In this document: piece by piece, positions 36,666 through 54,300 of the stretch
Layout: each line of letters starts with the position of its first letter
Numbering within the stretch: position 1 is the stretch's first letter
DNA from: Glandiceps talaboti
Lineage: Eukaryota; Hemichordata; Enteropneusta; Spengelidae
Length of the DNA stretch: 64,000 nucleotides
Direction: 5' to 3'
Assembly (NCBI RefSeq): GCF_964340395.1
Contig: NC_135554.1
Location: 5,854,475-5,918,474, forward strand
Translations under genes and position numbers: made by a program
Notes under the pieces: generated by a model
Database searches by the model: none
Told to the model about the DNA's origin: nothing
Seen by the model: only the letters and a program-made list of their open reading frames with translations

Positions 36666-36878
36666 CTTTGCTACACTGGCTAAAGCCGAAAACCAACCAA
36701 AGAAAAAGACCCAAAATAGAAAGAACGGGGGAAGTAGTGTCAAAAATAAACTTACAGGAAGGTAATAAACGGTCCTACCGGTATCCACAGGATGCTAAAA
36801 ACACAGGATGAACAACAGCAAGCTAGATTTCGTTGGATTGTACGGAGCTCCACTTCAACACGTCCGTTCAAGATGGCG

Positions 36879-36985
36879 GAAGAAGAAGAAGAAGAAGAAG
36901 AAGAAGGAGGAGGAGGAGGAGGAGGAGGAGGAGAAGGAGGAGGAGGAGGAGGAGGAGATAATGATGATGATGATGATGATGATAC
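36879..36985. repeat. Compound trinucleotide repeat GAA/GGA/GAT
   Basis: GAA, GGA and GAT units in sequence; the left flank of the Tx1 LINE target. The acidic and glycine-rich frames across it are artefacts of the repeat. Confidence 0.85.
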
Positions 36986-38160
36986 AATGTATGAGCTGCA
37001 CTTTATTCATACAATGTTATAGGGTAGCATTAGCAGCATTTTATCCATACCATGCTAGGGTTAATCCTGTGGCTGCTCATCTGCGTGAATAAATTTATAT
37101 TATGAAGCATACCCCAACAATCTGTTTTCATATTAAGCATGTCCTTGCCAGTTTGTTTTTGTTACACTCCTAGGACGCTGGGTAGTTTCACAATTTTGTT
37201 CAGAAACTATTCAATTACTACACCATGCCCATATAACAGTTAACGATCGACGCTACTAACCTAACCTAAGCTAAACAAAATGTTATCTCGTGTGTATGTG
37301 GTGATTAATTAAACTGTATTTTGACATTGTAATATGTGTCAATCTTGAAAACATCCGTATGACATAAACCAACAGAACCTCAGAGTTTGGTTGACTTAGT
37401 TGTCACTAATGTCAAAACAAACTTAGACAAGCAACATTTTGTTCGACAGTTTATTAACGAGGGTTAAAGACCAATGGATATAATTAGACGGAAATAAGTC
37501 AGAAGTGACTGATATTCGTGTGAAATGAAATGAACGTTGAACAAAATTCGAACACGAAGGGAACGTGATTGGTAGTAGTAAAAGGTAAACAGGAACTTAG
37601 ATGGATTGATATACTGTTTCATAAAGGTACTATGTCTGAAAATGGAAATGTAATGTTGCACGCACTGTTCTTGTCAATGAGTCCACGAGACGAACGATAA
37701 CGGAAAGAAGAATCACATACAATGTAGAAAAAAGTATTGATTAAATATCACATGATATATTTCACCATTCATAAATTTTATCAGTATTTCATTTACGTCA
37801 TGTGTTAACACCCATATCACCAACCCAACATTCACAAAACACAGATTACACTTCAAATCACATGATAGTTTTCAAATCACATAATCTAACTGATTCCACC
37901 AATATTAGAACTTACCAGAGTGGTTGTGTCGTAAGTGTCGGTCAAGGAGAAGAAATTATAACTTCCCCACAGTGGTGGAAGTTAAGACAACGTATTTGGC
38001 AGTGTTAGAGTCTTGATTCACCTGTTGATCTCTATGTGGATTGGCCTGTGATGCAGTTCAAGACTATACATTATTTGTTTATGATTGGGGGCGCTCTATG
38101 TTAATGCCCCTTACCATGTATGGTAATGAGATCACATTACGTAGTATATTATTGCACTAC
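36986..38160 (-). promoter_or_regulatory. LRR copy E distal intron and 5' module
   Basis: Resumes the copy C-like intron sequence (AGCTGCACTTTATTCATACA at about 36993; compare 18357) and then the full 5' module from about 37345. The minus-strand donor GTAAGT is at 37915-37910. GATTGGGGGCGCTC lies at about 38083-38096. It is the least disturbed example of the module and provides the empty site for two insertions elsewhere. Confidence 0.55.
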
Positions 38161-40986
38161 AAATATGTAGTACAGCAAACGTTTTGATTTATAATATACA
38201 CTGAATTCACATTTTATAATTTACTGATGCATAGTTCTTATCGTCACCACAATTCATAAAAAGCAGCCATACCGTAGGTTAGTGAGATGTATATAAGTAA
38301 TTCTTGAGGGTACATTATTAAAAATGTTAGTACATCATCGGTAAAGTGTTGGGTTGATACATTATCAGTTAGTTATGACATTATCAGTTGTAGCAGGGGT
38401 AACAATTACAAGAAACAGGTTTACCTAAGTACAAGTATACTAAAACAGTGTTTGTTATTTAAGATGATATCTGACATTCCCCTTTTTATTGACATGTTTT
38501 GGTATTTATGTTCATAATTTGTATTCTTTCTGAAATATGTTATCAGTTAGATATTTATGCATTATGTGTGAAATCTGTCACTATTCTCGGTAAACGTTCG
38601 TTCTTTTTGTATGTTTTAGTATTGTTCAGAATAAGTACAATAAACTTGTCTATCACTTCGCCATATATTACGTATCCCAGACTACTCAGTACGTATGTGC
38701 ACAGATGGCGACTACACAAAACGGAAATCAATTTAATTCTGAGATGTATGTACAAAATGACATGCGGACGATAGCGTGATCTTTTTGTCCTACATGTCAA
38801 AACAATTACAGCTATAGGGACGGGGCGGTATTTTACCATGCTATAATATCCTTTTTGTAGTTGAACATTTAAAGATCTTGAGGAACCATTCAGTCATTTG
38901 TTTGAATAGAACGAGTTTCTAAAGTCTAAAGTATATTTCCTAAGAAATGTGCAGTGTAAAGAATTCTCTATTCAAAATAAGTTGTAGTTTGAATAACAAA
39001 TGAGAGCATATCAATTCACTAAATACATTAGGCTCTAGATCATCGACAAATAATATCCCCTCTTAATTTTATAAAAGAATTGTCAATCTGATCGATAAAA
39101 CATTTCAAGCTTCATGGCAATGAGTGAATTCTTACTGTCGGTATTATCGGTTTTAATTGCTTTCTCAAATTTAAATGTATCTACAATTCATTTCCTCAAA
39201 TTGAAAGCCGACTTAAAATGTGAATATTTTGCTAACATAGGATAAAGTAAATGCGTTGCAGCAACGTTGTCTTTTTTATCTTGGCTGGTGTGATTTAGTT
39301 GTTTGCGTCATTTAAACAATAGGGGAATCGAATCCAACAGGTCGACCAGAAGTTACATCAGAGTAAACGCCCTCTACGGCTAACTCTAATGCAACGAATC
39401 AACAGCTTATTACATTAGTTAATGTCAGTTATTTAACCAACCCTTCATGACGATACCTGGGATTTATTTGACATAATGAGCCATGCATGAAAACAATACT
39501 TGAGAATTTATGGTGTCTTTCGATGTGTTCAGTTCCCGATAAAACTGTTTGGACCGCACTTCGTTGACCATGTGAACGAAATTGTACCTCACAACTACCA
39601 AACCGATTCTTTCAAGTGCAACTGACCAAAACCATGGTGAGTTTCTGCAGTAAAAACCAACAAACATATAATAGAGTATAATGTTGGCTACAATAAATGT
39701 ATAGGTAGAATTATACATTGTAATATTTAAAGGGAGTATGGAATAATTCGGTCTCATGTATACTAAATTGTATACATGACTATACTGTAACAAATAATTT
39801 ATTTTTAAAGACAAACAAACTATATGCAAAAGACAAGCTAACCGGCGTGCATGCTGTACTCTGGGACTACATGTACATCAACTTCGCCTTATATAGTGTC
39901 ATAGGAAAGATTGCAAATCGAATATAATGGTATGTAAACTAACCAATACCACTGTGACGTTTGGGAGAAATCCCTCACAACTCATGAGCGAAAGACGACA
40001 GTAAAAAAAACAACGGACCGTCACTTATAACTTACGGTTCTATCGTTATAGCTATTACAAACCGTCCAATAACATCAGCAATGACAGCTCTGAATGAACA
40101 TTTAACAAATTTAGATGAATCAGAAATTATCGCAACATATGCCAACAGAATACTAACACTGCCCCCCCCCCCCCCGTCCAAACATATAGGCATATGCTAT
40201 AAGCAAACTTTGACACCGAAGCTGCGGCATAACACTTATAGAGGGCGTTTGCAGTAATTCAGGAAAACTGGCATATGAGATGTAATGTATAGTGTTTTGA
40301 ACTGGTGATAATGTTGTAATAATGTATTAGGTAGCAACATTGATTTTCTCACAATGTTAACTTGAATAGACATTATTTTATTTATCATAGGCCAGGAAAA
40401 TATTAGATATTTCATCTTCTTTTAAGACAAGCACAAAGCTTTTCCAAACTTCCAAACAAACCATCAAACAAACTAACTAACTAACTAACAAACAAACAAC
40501 ACAGTAATACTATTGGGCTTCTCACAATACGGGATTATTTAACAGGAACAAATCTAGATTTTGATGAATCTTGCCTTCGCTTATTATATTTAAAATGGTT
40601 TGTTTATTATGTTACTGGTATTTATATTTCCTGCTAAGTATCAATAATGCATGCTAGATAATATAACAAATGTATATTCGACCAAAGCCAAGTTCAGTTT
40701 GTTTGCTTGTTTGTCTGTTTGTTTATGTTCCCTGCATATTTGTACTACAATATCTAGTAATATGGTGTCGTGTGTAAGAATGAAATACTGATTATTAAAG
40801 AATTACACAAATCTTCAAGAATCAATTCCATTATTATAGTAACTTGGAACTTAAGTTATATTTATCTTTCAAGCTTGACATCGTTTATGTGTATGTTCGT
40901 GTTAAACTCTACAAGAACAAAGTTTGAATATATTGATTTAAATGATAGCATGTAGTAACTATGATTTGTGAAATCGTTGATATCAA
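38161..40986. other. Gene-free stretch
   Basis: The first 130 bases match the downstream block of 6180-6310. The rest shows no gene. A 12-base inverted pair AAACGCCCTCTA (39365-39376 and 40239-40250) could be the ends of a small DNA element of about 890 bp. A C-run lies at 40163-40175. Confidence 0.35.
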
Positions 40987-45966
<4,980 letters not shown>

Positions 45967-47100
45967 CTTTCCAAGTTACGGTCTGTAATTTGAATAAAAA
46001 CCAACACAAGTTTAGAAAACACTTAAACCTGTTTTTTTTGTATATATCAATATTTGATATTGAATAAAGTCAGCCCTGCCTTGTGCCTTGAGTCATCGTG
46101 TGCTGATGTTTTAGGTTAGTAGTTGGGGTTTAATATGTTTGAACCAATTTGTCATTAATTGATACATTGCTAAAATCAAGTTGGCATTGATATTGACAAA
46201 ACAGGCGTGCTACTATACTAGTAGGGATCGCCATGATTCAATTTGTCATTTTTTCCCCGACAAGTGTCGAAATGATGAAATTAAGGGGGTGGGGGGGGGG
46301 GGTTCTCACTCTACATGTATGTTCCATTTTATTCATTATCAAAATAACAAATATTTTTGAGGTAATATTTAGCTTTTTAGTTATGGCAGTGGACATTACT
46401 ATACGTTTTACTGATGAATGTCTTTTTATCTTCATAAATTTAGGACCAGTTACTAATGTTTTCCGAATTTATAATAAGACAAAGAAATTGTAATAATAAT
46501 AAACGTTCATTACGATTTGAATTTCAACAAAACATTCAAACAGCAACTCGTTGTTCACTTTAGGATTATTTAGTTAAAGGCGCAACTATATTAGCTGATG
46601 ACGTAATTCTCATTACTTGATCAAGTCAACTTATTTTATATTTCCAAATGTAAATTCTGTGATCTGTCGGGAAATGACAATACAGCAACCAGGATTGGTG
46701 TGTAGTAAATAGCACGGTGTGTTGATATAGAACTAGTTTTAGTGATGCTGTGTAAGCTTGCATGGCATACTTATATTGTAACGAAAAACGCGTTCTGTTT
46801 ACCAACTGGAGCTGTTAAATATACAGTTACAGTACCATAACAATTTAGATAATTGCCCATTTAATACCAGAAATACATATGTGTAGAAATATTTCTTTTC
46901 ATAGTTTCAAAAATGATATCATTATAAATTTTATTTAAATACTCAACACCTCCTCACCCATCACCAAAATCTACCACATGTTAACAAAAGCAAACAAATG
47001 TCTAACTCCATTTTATCATGATTTCATGAGCGATAGCTTCAAATGAAATGAGATTTCGACTACACATTCTAATTCATATATCTACCAAATACCATATACC
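45967..47100. other. Upstream of fibrinogen gene, gene-free
   Basis: Would contain the promoter of the fibrinogen-related gene, but no core element can be assigned. A G-run lies near 46285-46302. No gene is supported. Confidence 0.35.
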
Positions 47101-47105
47101 ATATA

Positions 47106-48000
47106 ACACTACTGAACCTTAGTTCAGTTGTGCTAATAATGAACTTCAATGGATGCCCTAAGGGTTAAAAACGTTAGAAATGTACCTTCTTACCTGTTGG
47201 CTATTTCAGAAGTGCTCTTAGCAGCACCCAATAGGTACTGTATTGGATTGGCTATGTCTACTATGGAGTTTGATCATGCTTAGGTACCCTTACAATTCTA
47301 AAGCTGTCCCAAAAAAATAAGTATCGTTTTTCCCACTGACAATTGTATTTAATGTCTACTGTGGAGTTTTATCATGCTTAAGTACCCTTACAATTCTAAA
47401 GCTGTCCCAAAAAATAAGTATCGTATTTCCCACTCACAATTGTATTTTTAAATTTGTTCTGTTGACATATATTTACGTGTTGGGAATATAATAAAGGGAG
47501 ACATAACAAATTAGGGGAAGTTAGGTGATGTTGTAGATATAACAAGACACAGTCCCCTTCAAATATCTATTTCTATGTGAATTTATTTATGTTGTTTTTT
47601 TTGTTGCTGTTGTTTTTTGTTTGTTTGTTTGTTTGTTTTTTGTTGTTGATGTCTTTGTTGTTGTTGTTGTTGTTGTTTTTTGGGGGGGTTATTTTCTCTT
47701 TTCCTTTTCTTTAGGGGGGGTAAATCATTTTTTGTTGCTTGGATGATTGATTAATCATGACTACAGATGTATAGGATACACCCCATGCACTCACAACTGT
47801 ATATCTAAATTTGTTTTGCTGACTGATGTTTACATTTTGGGATATAATAAAGGGAAACAGAGCAAATAGGGGGACTTTAGGGGATGTTGTGGATCGAACA
47901 AGTCTTCGTAGAACATAAAATCTCTCTGAAATAATTTACTTCTATGCAACTGCATGATAATATGATTTAGGAGAAAATACATTAAATGACAGGTAGGCGT
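47106..48000. repeat. Large duplicated block, copy 1
   Basis: Matches 49541-50330, with GAACCTTAGTTCAGTTGTGC, ATTGGATTGGCTATGTCTAC, AGGGGAAGTTAGGTGATGTT and a TTG/TTTG-rich centre. An internal tandem copy of about 75 bp (47277-47352 and 47353-47430) is unique to this copy. Confidence 0.7.
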
Positions 48001-48046
48001 CTGTGATATGAGGAAACTGACTGGATTTCACTATATTGATACTGAA

Positions 48047-48510
48047 GGTAGCATCATATTGAGCGTCAGATAGCATCAGATCCGACTACATCTGATGGCA
48101 GTGAAGAAGAATGCTTCCCTGTAGTCTCAACAGTAATATTTCAGGTTTGAGTCTGTCGGGTGTCTTCGGATCTGAGGCTATCTGACGCTCAATATAATGT
48201 TCATAAGATAACGCTACCTGAATCTGAATCTGAATCTGACACCAACTTTATACTCCTTTGATCGTTTGATTACACAAATTGGTCATTGATATTCACCAGA
48301 TTATTACCAAAACCTACTCAGTTCTTGCAATTACCTACGGAACATGTCTATCAATTTTATTTGAATTGATGCAGCCATTTTTTCAGAAATGGTGATACAG
48401 AAACACGCACACACACACACACACGCGCGCGCACGCACGCACAGACATAGACTTCATCACTATTATAAAACCTTCCTCACTGAAGGTAAAAACTACAAAG
48501 TGTATGTGAT
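48047..48510. repeat. Foldback hairpin plus SINE-like unit, copy 1
   Basis: 48047-48218 is an inverted repeat with arms GGTAGC...TTGAGCGTCAGATAGC and GCTATCTGACGCTCAA...GCTACC. It is followed by a CTGAAT run and a segment sharing TTTGAATTGATGCAGCC with the tails in the fibrinogen introns. It ends in CA-rich microsatellite and AAAACCTTCCTCACTGAAGG. Confidence 0.6.
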
Positions 48511-48589
48511 AGGCAATAATACGTGTGTTTGATTTTGATAGTTGCCCTGAATGTCAAACAGACCCAATTGTACTGTTGTCAATAAACGT

Positions 48590-49080
48590 TAGATAGCCTC
48601 AGATCCAAATACACCCAACGGCAGTGAAGAAGAATCATTCCCTGTAGTCTCAACAGTAATATTTCATGTTTGAGTCTGTCGGGTGTCTCCGGATCTGAGG
48701 CTATCTGATGCTCAATATAATGTTCATAAGATAATGCTACCTGAATCTGAATCTGAATCTAACGCCAACTTTATACTCGTTCGATCGATTAATTACTCAA
48801 ATTGGTCATTGATATTCACCAGATTATTACCAAAACCTACTCAGTTCTTGCAATTACCTACGGAGATTGTCTATCAATTTTCATTTGAATTGATGCAGCC
48901 GATTTTTCAGAAATGGTGATACAGACACACACACACACACACACATACGCACACGTGCGCACAGACACACAGACTTCATCGCTATTATAAAACCTTCCTT
49001 ACTGAAGGTAAAAACTACAAAGTGTATGACTGTGATAGGCAATAAACTGTTTTATTTTGATTGTTCACCCTGAATGTCAA
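48590..49080. repeat. Foldback hairpin plus SINE-like unit, copy 2
   Basis: A direct duplicate of the preceding unit about 540 bp further on, with the same hairpin (48590-48710), CTGAATCTGAATCTGAATCT run, tail and CA microsatellite. Confidence 0.6.
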
Positions 49081-49540
49081 ATAGACCCAATTTTACTTTT
49101 ATCAATAAACGTTCGATAGTGTAATATTAATTTATGAGCTGCTGGTTGCCACCAATTCCTTGATTCAGAGTGTCAATCCCAGCTATGGGTACACCATTGA
49201 TCAACATTGTGGACTTACTGTCTATATAGATACAGTCCTATGCAATCATTTAACAGTTTTATGTTTCTCTTGATGTTATAAATGTATGCTAAAAAGCTCT
49301 ATGTTGTAACTGTATACATCATTCGATCTGCGAGAAGCGAAGGGCTGCCTCCGTCTTTTCATCACATCATCAGATCCCAAAGGAGATAGCACAGCTTTTG
49401 CTCAGCCTTTGGTGAGTGAGTGCCCCCCCCCCCCATATATCATAAATCCACCAAATATCAAGGCAATCAGCCTGGCGTTTTTGACTCTAAGTCGTTTACA
49501 CACACACACACACACACACATTCCACCATGGTTATAGCAC

Positions 49541-50330
49541 TATTGAACCTTAGTTCAGTTGTGCTAATAATAAACTTCTACGGATGCCCTAAGGGTAAAA
49601 TACGTTAGAATTGTACCTTCTTACCTGTTTGCGATTTCAGAAGTGTTCTCAACAGGACCCAATAGGTACTGTATTGGATTGGCTATGTCTACTATGGAGT
49701 TTTATCATGCTTAGGTACCCTTACAATTCTAAAGCTGTCCCCAAAAAGTATTATATTTCCCACTCACAATTGTATTTTTAAATTTGTTCTGTTGACATAT
49801 ATTTACGTGTTTGGAATATAATAAAGGGAGACATAACACATTAGGGGAAGTTAGGTGATGTTGTAGATATAACAAGACACAGTCCCCTTCAAATATATAT
49901 TTCTATGTGAATTTATTCATGTGTTTTGTTGTTATTGGTTGTTGTTGTTGTTGTTGTTTTTTGGGGGGTTGTTTGTTGTTGTTGTTTATTTGGTTGTTTA
50001 TTTGTTGTTTTGTTTGTTTTTGTTTTGTTCTTAGGGGGTATTTTCTCTTTACTTTTTCTTAAGGAGGGGGGTTTAAATCATTTTTTGTTGCTTGGATGAT
50101 TGATTAATAATGACTACAGATGTATAGGATACACCCCATGCACTCAGAACTGTATATCTAAATTTGTTTTGCCGACTGATGTTTACATTTTGGGATATAA
50201 TAAAGGGAAACAGAGCAAATTGGGGACTTTAGGGAATGTTGTGGATCGAACAAGTCATCGTAGAACATAAAATCCCTCTCAAATAATTTACTTCTATGCG
50301 ACTGCATGATAATAATACGTGGTATTGTCG
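49541..50330. repeat. Large duplicated block, copy 2
   Basis: Direct copy of 47106-48000 at an offset of about 2.43 kb. The G/T-rich central run differs in length. Confidence 0.7.
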
Positions 50331-50334
50331 TGGT

Positions 50335-50745
50335 TCAGCAACCATAGTAGGCGGTCTGACTGGAATCAGCATCTCTAATGGTTCCTGACTTATTATATTC
50401 AGTATGTTTACCGCGGAAATCAGGTGGCCAACTGTCACCAGTTAACCATGTGTCCAACCATGTGGATGAGACCTTGATGGTTTGGGACGGTATGATTATA
50501 CCAGGGTAGGCAGAACCCTCCGGCATTTCACTGATGTAACTCCTCTCTGGATTCGGACCTTTTGATTTTTCAAGGATGACTTAAATCCACCTTCGCTGTA
50601 CAGCCTTGAGAGCCTGCCCTTAAAAGCCATCTTCGATACATCCTGGATCCAGTCTGCCTTTGCTGACCCTCTCCCATTTGCTTCCATTAATTTCAGAATA
50701 TTGTTATTGTAAAAGGATAGCCATTGTTTAAAGGGCCACTGCAAT
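50335..50745 (-). pseudogene. Unidentified gene fragment, frameshifted and cut by a transposon
   Basis: I do not recognise this protein. The minus strand reads KQWLSFYNNNILKLMEANG, then RGSAKADWIQDVSKMAFKGR and RLYSEGGFKSSLKNQ. After a one-base frame change near 50545-50560 it reads NPERSYISEMPEGSAYPG, IIIPSQTIKVSSTWLDTWL, WPPDFRGKHTEY and a stop at about 50335. Composition and continuity across the shift look like true coding sequence. The upstream end coincides with the TTAA insertion of the Kolobok-like element. Beyond the element at about 58539 the same frame runs only a few codons (STFF) before a stop, which may mark an exon edge. Confidence 0.5.
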
Positions 50746-50998
50746 TCTATTTCTTTCTTTACACTAATATGTTCATACTGCCCCCTAATGAAAGGAATGT
50801 ATGATTAAATGTTAATTTACTGCATGCGTCATATAGAAATGGGAGGGGGGAAATCTGTACCTCCCAGCCTGCTTCCTTCGACTTTTTTCGTGTTTCCGGA
50901 ATATGCCGAGCATTCACGTGTTAGCAAAGCCAAAGGTGTTGTTTACATTTGTAATATTACGTCATAGCGGTTCACTATGGCAGTACCGTTAATCGACA

Positions 50999-51062
50999 AT
51001 GGTTCGACGTTATGTTTTTGGAGGCTGCAGTAACACGAAGAGTGATTCGATCACCTTACATT
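50999..51062 (+). pseudogene. THAP-domain N-terminus relic
   Basis: Reads MVRRYVFGGCSNTKSDSITL and loses the frame soon after. The form M-V-x-x-C-x-x-x-G-C-S-N-T is a common THAP start. Here the first zinc cysteine appears as tyrosine. The rest of the domain is not found in order. Confidence 0.45.
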
Positions 51063-53763
51063 TGGCACACATAATGGATATAAACTGAAATTTTAGTCTT
51101 CAAAATTTTGTGTTGTTTCGAGCATTATGAACCTATTTTGTCAGCCACTGTGACGGTAAATTCAACACAGACGTACGTATGTACCCACAATCATTAACTT
51201 GAGAACTTGCAAGGTCAGATTGAAATATGTACGAAATATAGACCACATAAGGTAGAGACACCAAATTTGGCACAGATAATGAATATAACTAAAATTTTAG
51301 TCCTGAAAATGTTGTGTTGTTTCAAGCATCGCAACGCACCTTGGATTGTCGGCAGGACAAAGTTCGACACAGACACAGCACAGCTACAATCATTACCATC
51401 GACCGTAATTTGACAACTTGCAAATTTCCTGCTATAACATTTATTCAATATAAATACGCATTGTATGGGTTGTTTAATACATAATAAAAAATTTACCGTG
51501 GAAATTTAGTGAAAACATGATTTACGGGGTTGTAAGCCACGGAAACTTCCGTGTAGTCCTCACACGATGTTGACAAGGCCGCCATCGTGAAAGCGCACGT
51601 TAGAACGAAGTTCTACAGCAGGCCATTTCGTAAATTTCTACCCAGTCTTTATTCTGCTAGCTATGAGTATGATGTACATGAATGATGAATCGGCAAATGT
51701 TCAGATACATACACGACAAATAGAGCACAGGCAACCAGCGAGTTTTTATCGGGTTCAGAGTAGACTTTACCGCTTACCCAAGTCTCTGAGCTAATTATTT
51801 ACACTTTTTTCTGAAAAACATTCAGTCATGTATTGCGAGAGCCTAGACTTCGCTACATTGTAAGTATGGAAAAGGCAAAAAAAAATTTGGGAAAAGAATG
51901 GGAAAAGAAATAGTATCAACACATAACAAACGCAAAAAAAAATCGATCAAGGAACTTGTCCCAGTCTAAATTCAGAGGTACAAAGTCCACTACGTAAAAT
52001 TCAAAACGCTCACCACAACTAATCTACTCTGCATGGAAAATATAAAAAATCATGATGCAATCATAGACAATGGAGGGGAGACGGCTCATTGTTACATTGT
52101 ATCCTGGGGATAAATCACTGATCTATCCATGGTTCAATCGAGTAGAGTTGACGCGACTACTATACTAGAAATCACCACGATCAATGATTGCCGATTGAGG
52201 GAATTTTATCGCGTTCTTTGTGAAACGATGAGCTGTCTTCAGATTACATAATATTATGCCGTCGATCAAGCGTGGGTTTCTGATCATGTTTTTTTTTTCG
52301 ATTTGAAGACAGAAGTGACAGGTTTTGAGGCAGACAAAATAGATTAAATTATAACTTTAGATCTACACTGACAGCAGTAGTCTACCCATACCACCTTTGA
52401 CATGTGCTCTCATTTCATTGCTGAGCGTTTTCTTATCGTTGACGTGTGTATTTTAGCATAGACATAACGCGATGGACCAGTGTCGTCAGAAAGCAACCGC
52501 AACACATTCCCTACATCTCAAAACACGAGAAATTTTACACTACTAACCCATACTTAATTCAGAAAAGTCCCAAACCTGAATGTCAATATCGCGTCCGAGG
52601 TGCTAGATGCTCGATGTGGACCCGGGTTGTTGACCTTCGCCAAAGTGCATCAAGCATGTACGAGTTGCATTCACTACAGTGTAGGCCTATTACAATTCCG
52701 GGAACATAATGTAGGCTACCACGTCATGTGAAAACACACTCCAATACATGCAGATCACAGTCACAGCACGTGAATTTATGAGTATTTAGGTAGAAAGTGA
52801 CAGAACAGTGATGTGCAACATGACGAACCAGACATGACCCTTACCAAACTGAAAGCTCAGACCCAAGCTGGCAAAGAGCTTTTTCAGAGCTTTTCAGCTC
52901 TGTGGCACACTACCAACAGCTCTATTGCACACATTCAAAAATGTGTTGAGCTGCTGAATGTCTGCAACAGACTTCTAGGGTTTATGTCTGTTAGGAAAAA
53001 AATTCTTAAGCTTACTGACAGCTGTTTGCATCTCACTGACAGCTGTCTGCAGTTCACCAACAGCTACTTGCAGTTTACTGGCAGCTGTCTTCAGCCACAG
53101 GAGTTAATTTCTAAATAATGTCTGTCAGGAGTGTTTACACTTTGCTCTGTCATGGGCAAAACGACTAGCAGCAGACTTTTAGCAGCTTTTGTGGTAGTTT
53201 CCAGAATATTTTAAAGTTACCTGGACAGTGGCAATGTGGAAGGGCATACCAATCCAAGGGTTCTCTGTTAATATGCTTCTGTGTCATAATAAATATTGCT
53301 TGGAATTAAACTTGCCTAAATACTTATTCACTAAAACATACATCAAATGTATGCAGGTGAATGTAGGTAATATTTATAAGAATGCCTGCAACACCATCAA
53401 ATGACCAATAACTACAGTACATATACATGTTAAAATATATTTATTAAGTTTCATTGTTAAGTATAAACACCGGAATCTGTTCTTGTTAAAACATAAACCA
53501 GCTGCATGATCAACAAAATCAATCCTTACAGAATACCTCTAATATAAAATGTACATGTATTGTTGTATGCATTTATTATTTGCATCGTTCACACTCACAA
53601 CTTACCGAGATTTAATGTAACTGTTTTCTCAAATTATTTGTAATATGTCACCTACATAACAAACATCCATTTTAAAATCATTTGCCAGATTTAGTATTCT
53701 GGGTTTGTGATAGCCATGCACGTATATTAGTGTGGAATTTGTTTACTATGCTTCAACTTGGGA

Positions 53764-54300
53764 CTAGCAATTACATATGCAGAAACACGGCCCATTTTCA
53801 AGGGTACTACAGGAAATGTCCCCTGCAGTATATTTCTTGACTTGGGCCGGTCGTGTAGCGTATAGGCATTGAAAAGAGTGGTTCATTTTGGGCCGCATAT
53901 GATCGGCCTCGCCAATATCTGAGTTTTCAGTTTCACTATAGTCAGTCATATTCAGGGTTGTCATACCCATCATCAACGCCGTCTGATAAATCTCGACAGT
54001 CGGATGTCAACAAGGGATTTTGACTCCCCTCTTCATTGTCAAATAACTCACAGTTGTCTTCATTTCCTCCGTTATGTTATAACATGAATAAATATGATGC
54101 TCGCCATCTCCTTCCTGTCGATCATCTCATTAGTCTACCAAACTCGCTTGAAACGGTATCGGTATTGTCTGTGTACGGGTTCGTGTGTTGTTGATGTCGA
54201 GGGACATCACCCGGAAGTGATGGGAGTCCATCGTTTGTGGGCCAATGATCGCAAAGTTGTCCTCAGAACTGGAATGGCCACTTTTCGCTTCCATCTCTCA
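53764..54300 (-). pseudogene. Acidic coding relic in nested element
   Basis: Minus-strand pieces read MEAKSGHSSSEDNFAIIGP (start 54297), then NEDNCELFDNEEGSQNPLL to DDGYDNPEYD. After a frame change they read DYSETENSDIGEADHMRPK and a Cys-rich end (CFCICNC). The order and acidity suggest one degraded protein, which I do not recognise. Confidence 0.35.

Larger units (their letters stand above)
30627..36878 (-). mobile_element. Tx1-clade LINE inserted in a GAA/TTC microsatellite
   Basis: A 6.25-kb two-ORF non-LTR retrotransposon on the minus strand, flanked on both sides by GAA/AAG repeats (30578-30626 and 36879-36904). On its own strand the target reads (TTC)n. The 3' end has AATAAA followed by an A-rich terminus directly at the repeat. 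ORF1 carries a CCHC knuckle, and ORF2 an apurinic-type endonuclease, a reverse transcriptase and a terminal CCHC motif. The RT motifs (DQEKAFDRV, RQGCSLSGQLY) are typical of the Tx1 group. That clade includes families specific to microsatellites; Koshi for TTC repeats is from memory. Two lesions in ORF2 disable it. Confidence 0.82.

Noticed and set aside
36792-37092. Glu/Lys-rich and Gly-rich frames
   Set aside because: Product of the GAA/GGA/GAT repeat that flanks the LINE.
40163-40175. C-run, and G-runs at 12936 and 46285
   Set aside because: Homopolymers only; no further structure supporting function.
52446-52709. An 87-residue plus-strand frame in the Kolobok-like element considered as transposase
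   Set aside because: No catalytic or zinc-binding pattern could be seen; too short to assign.
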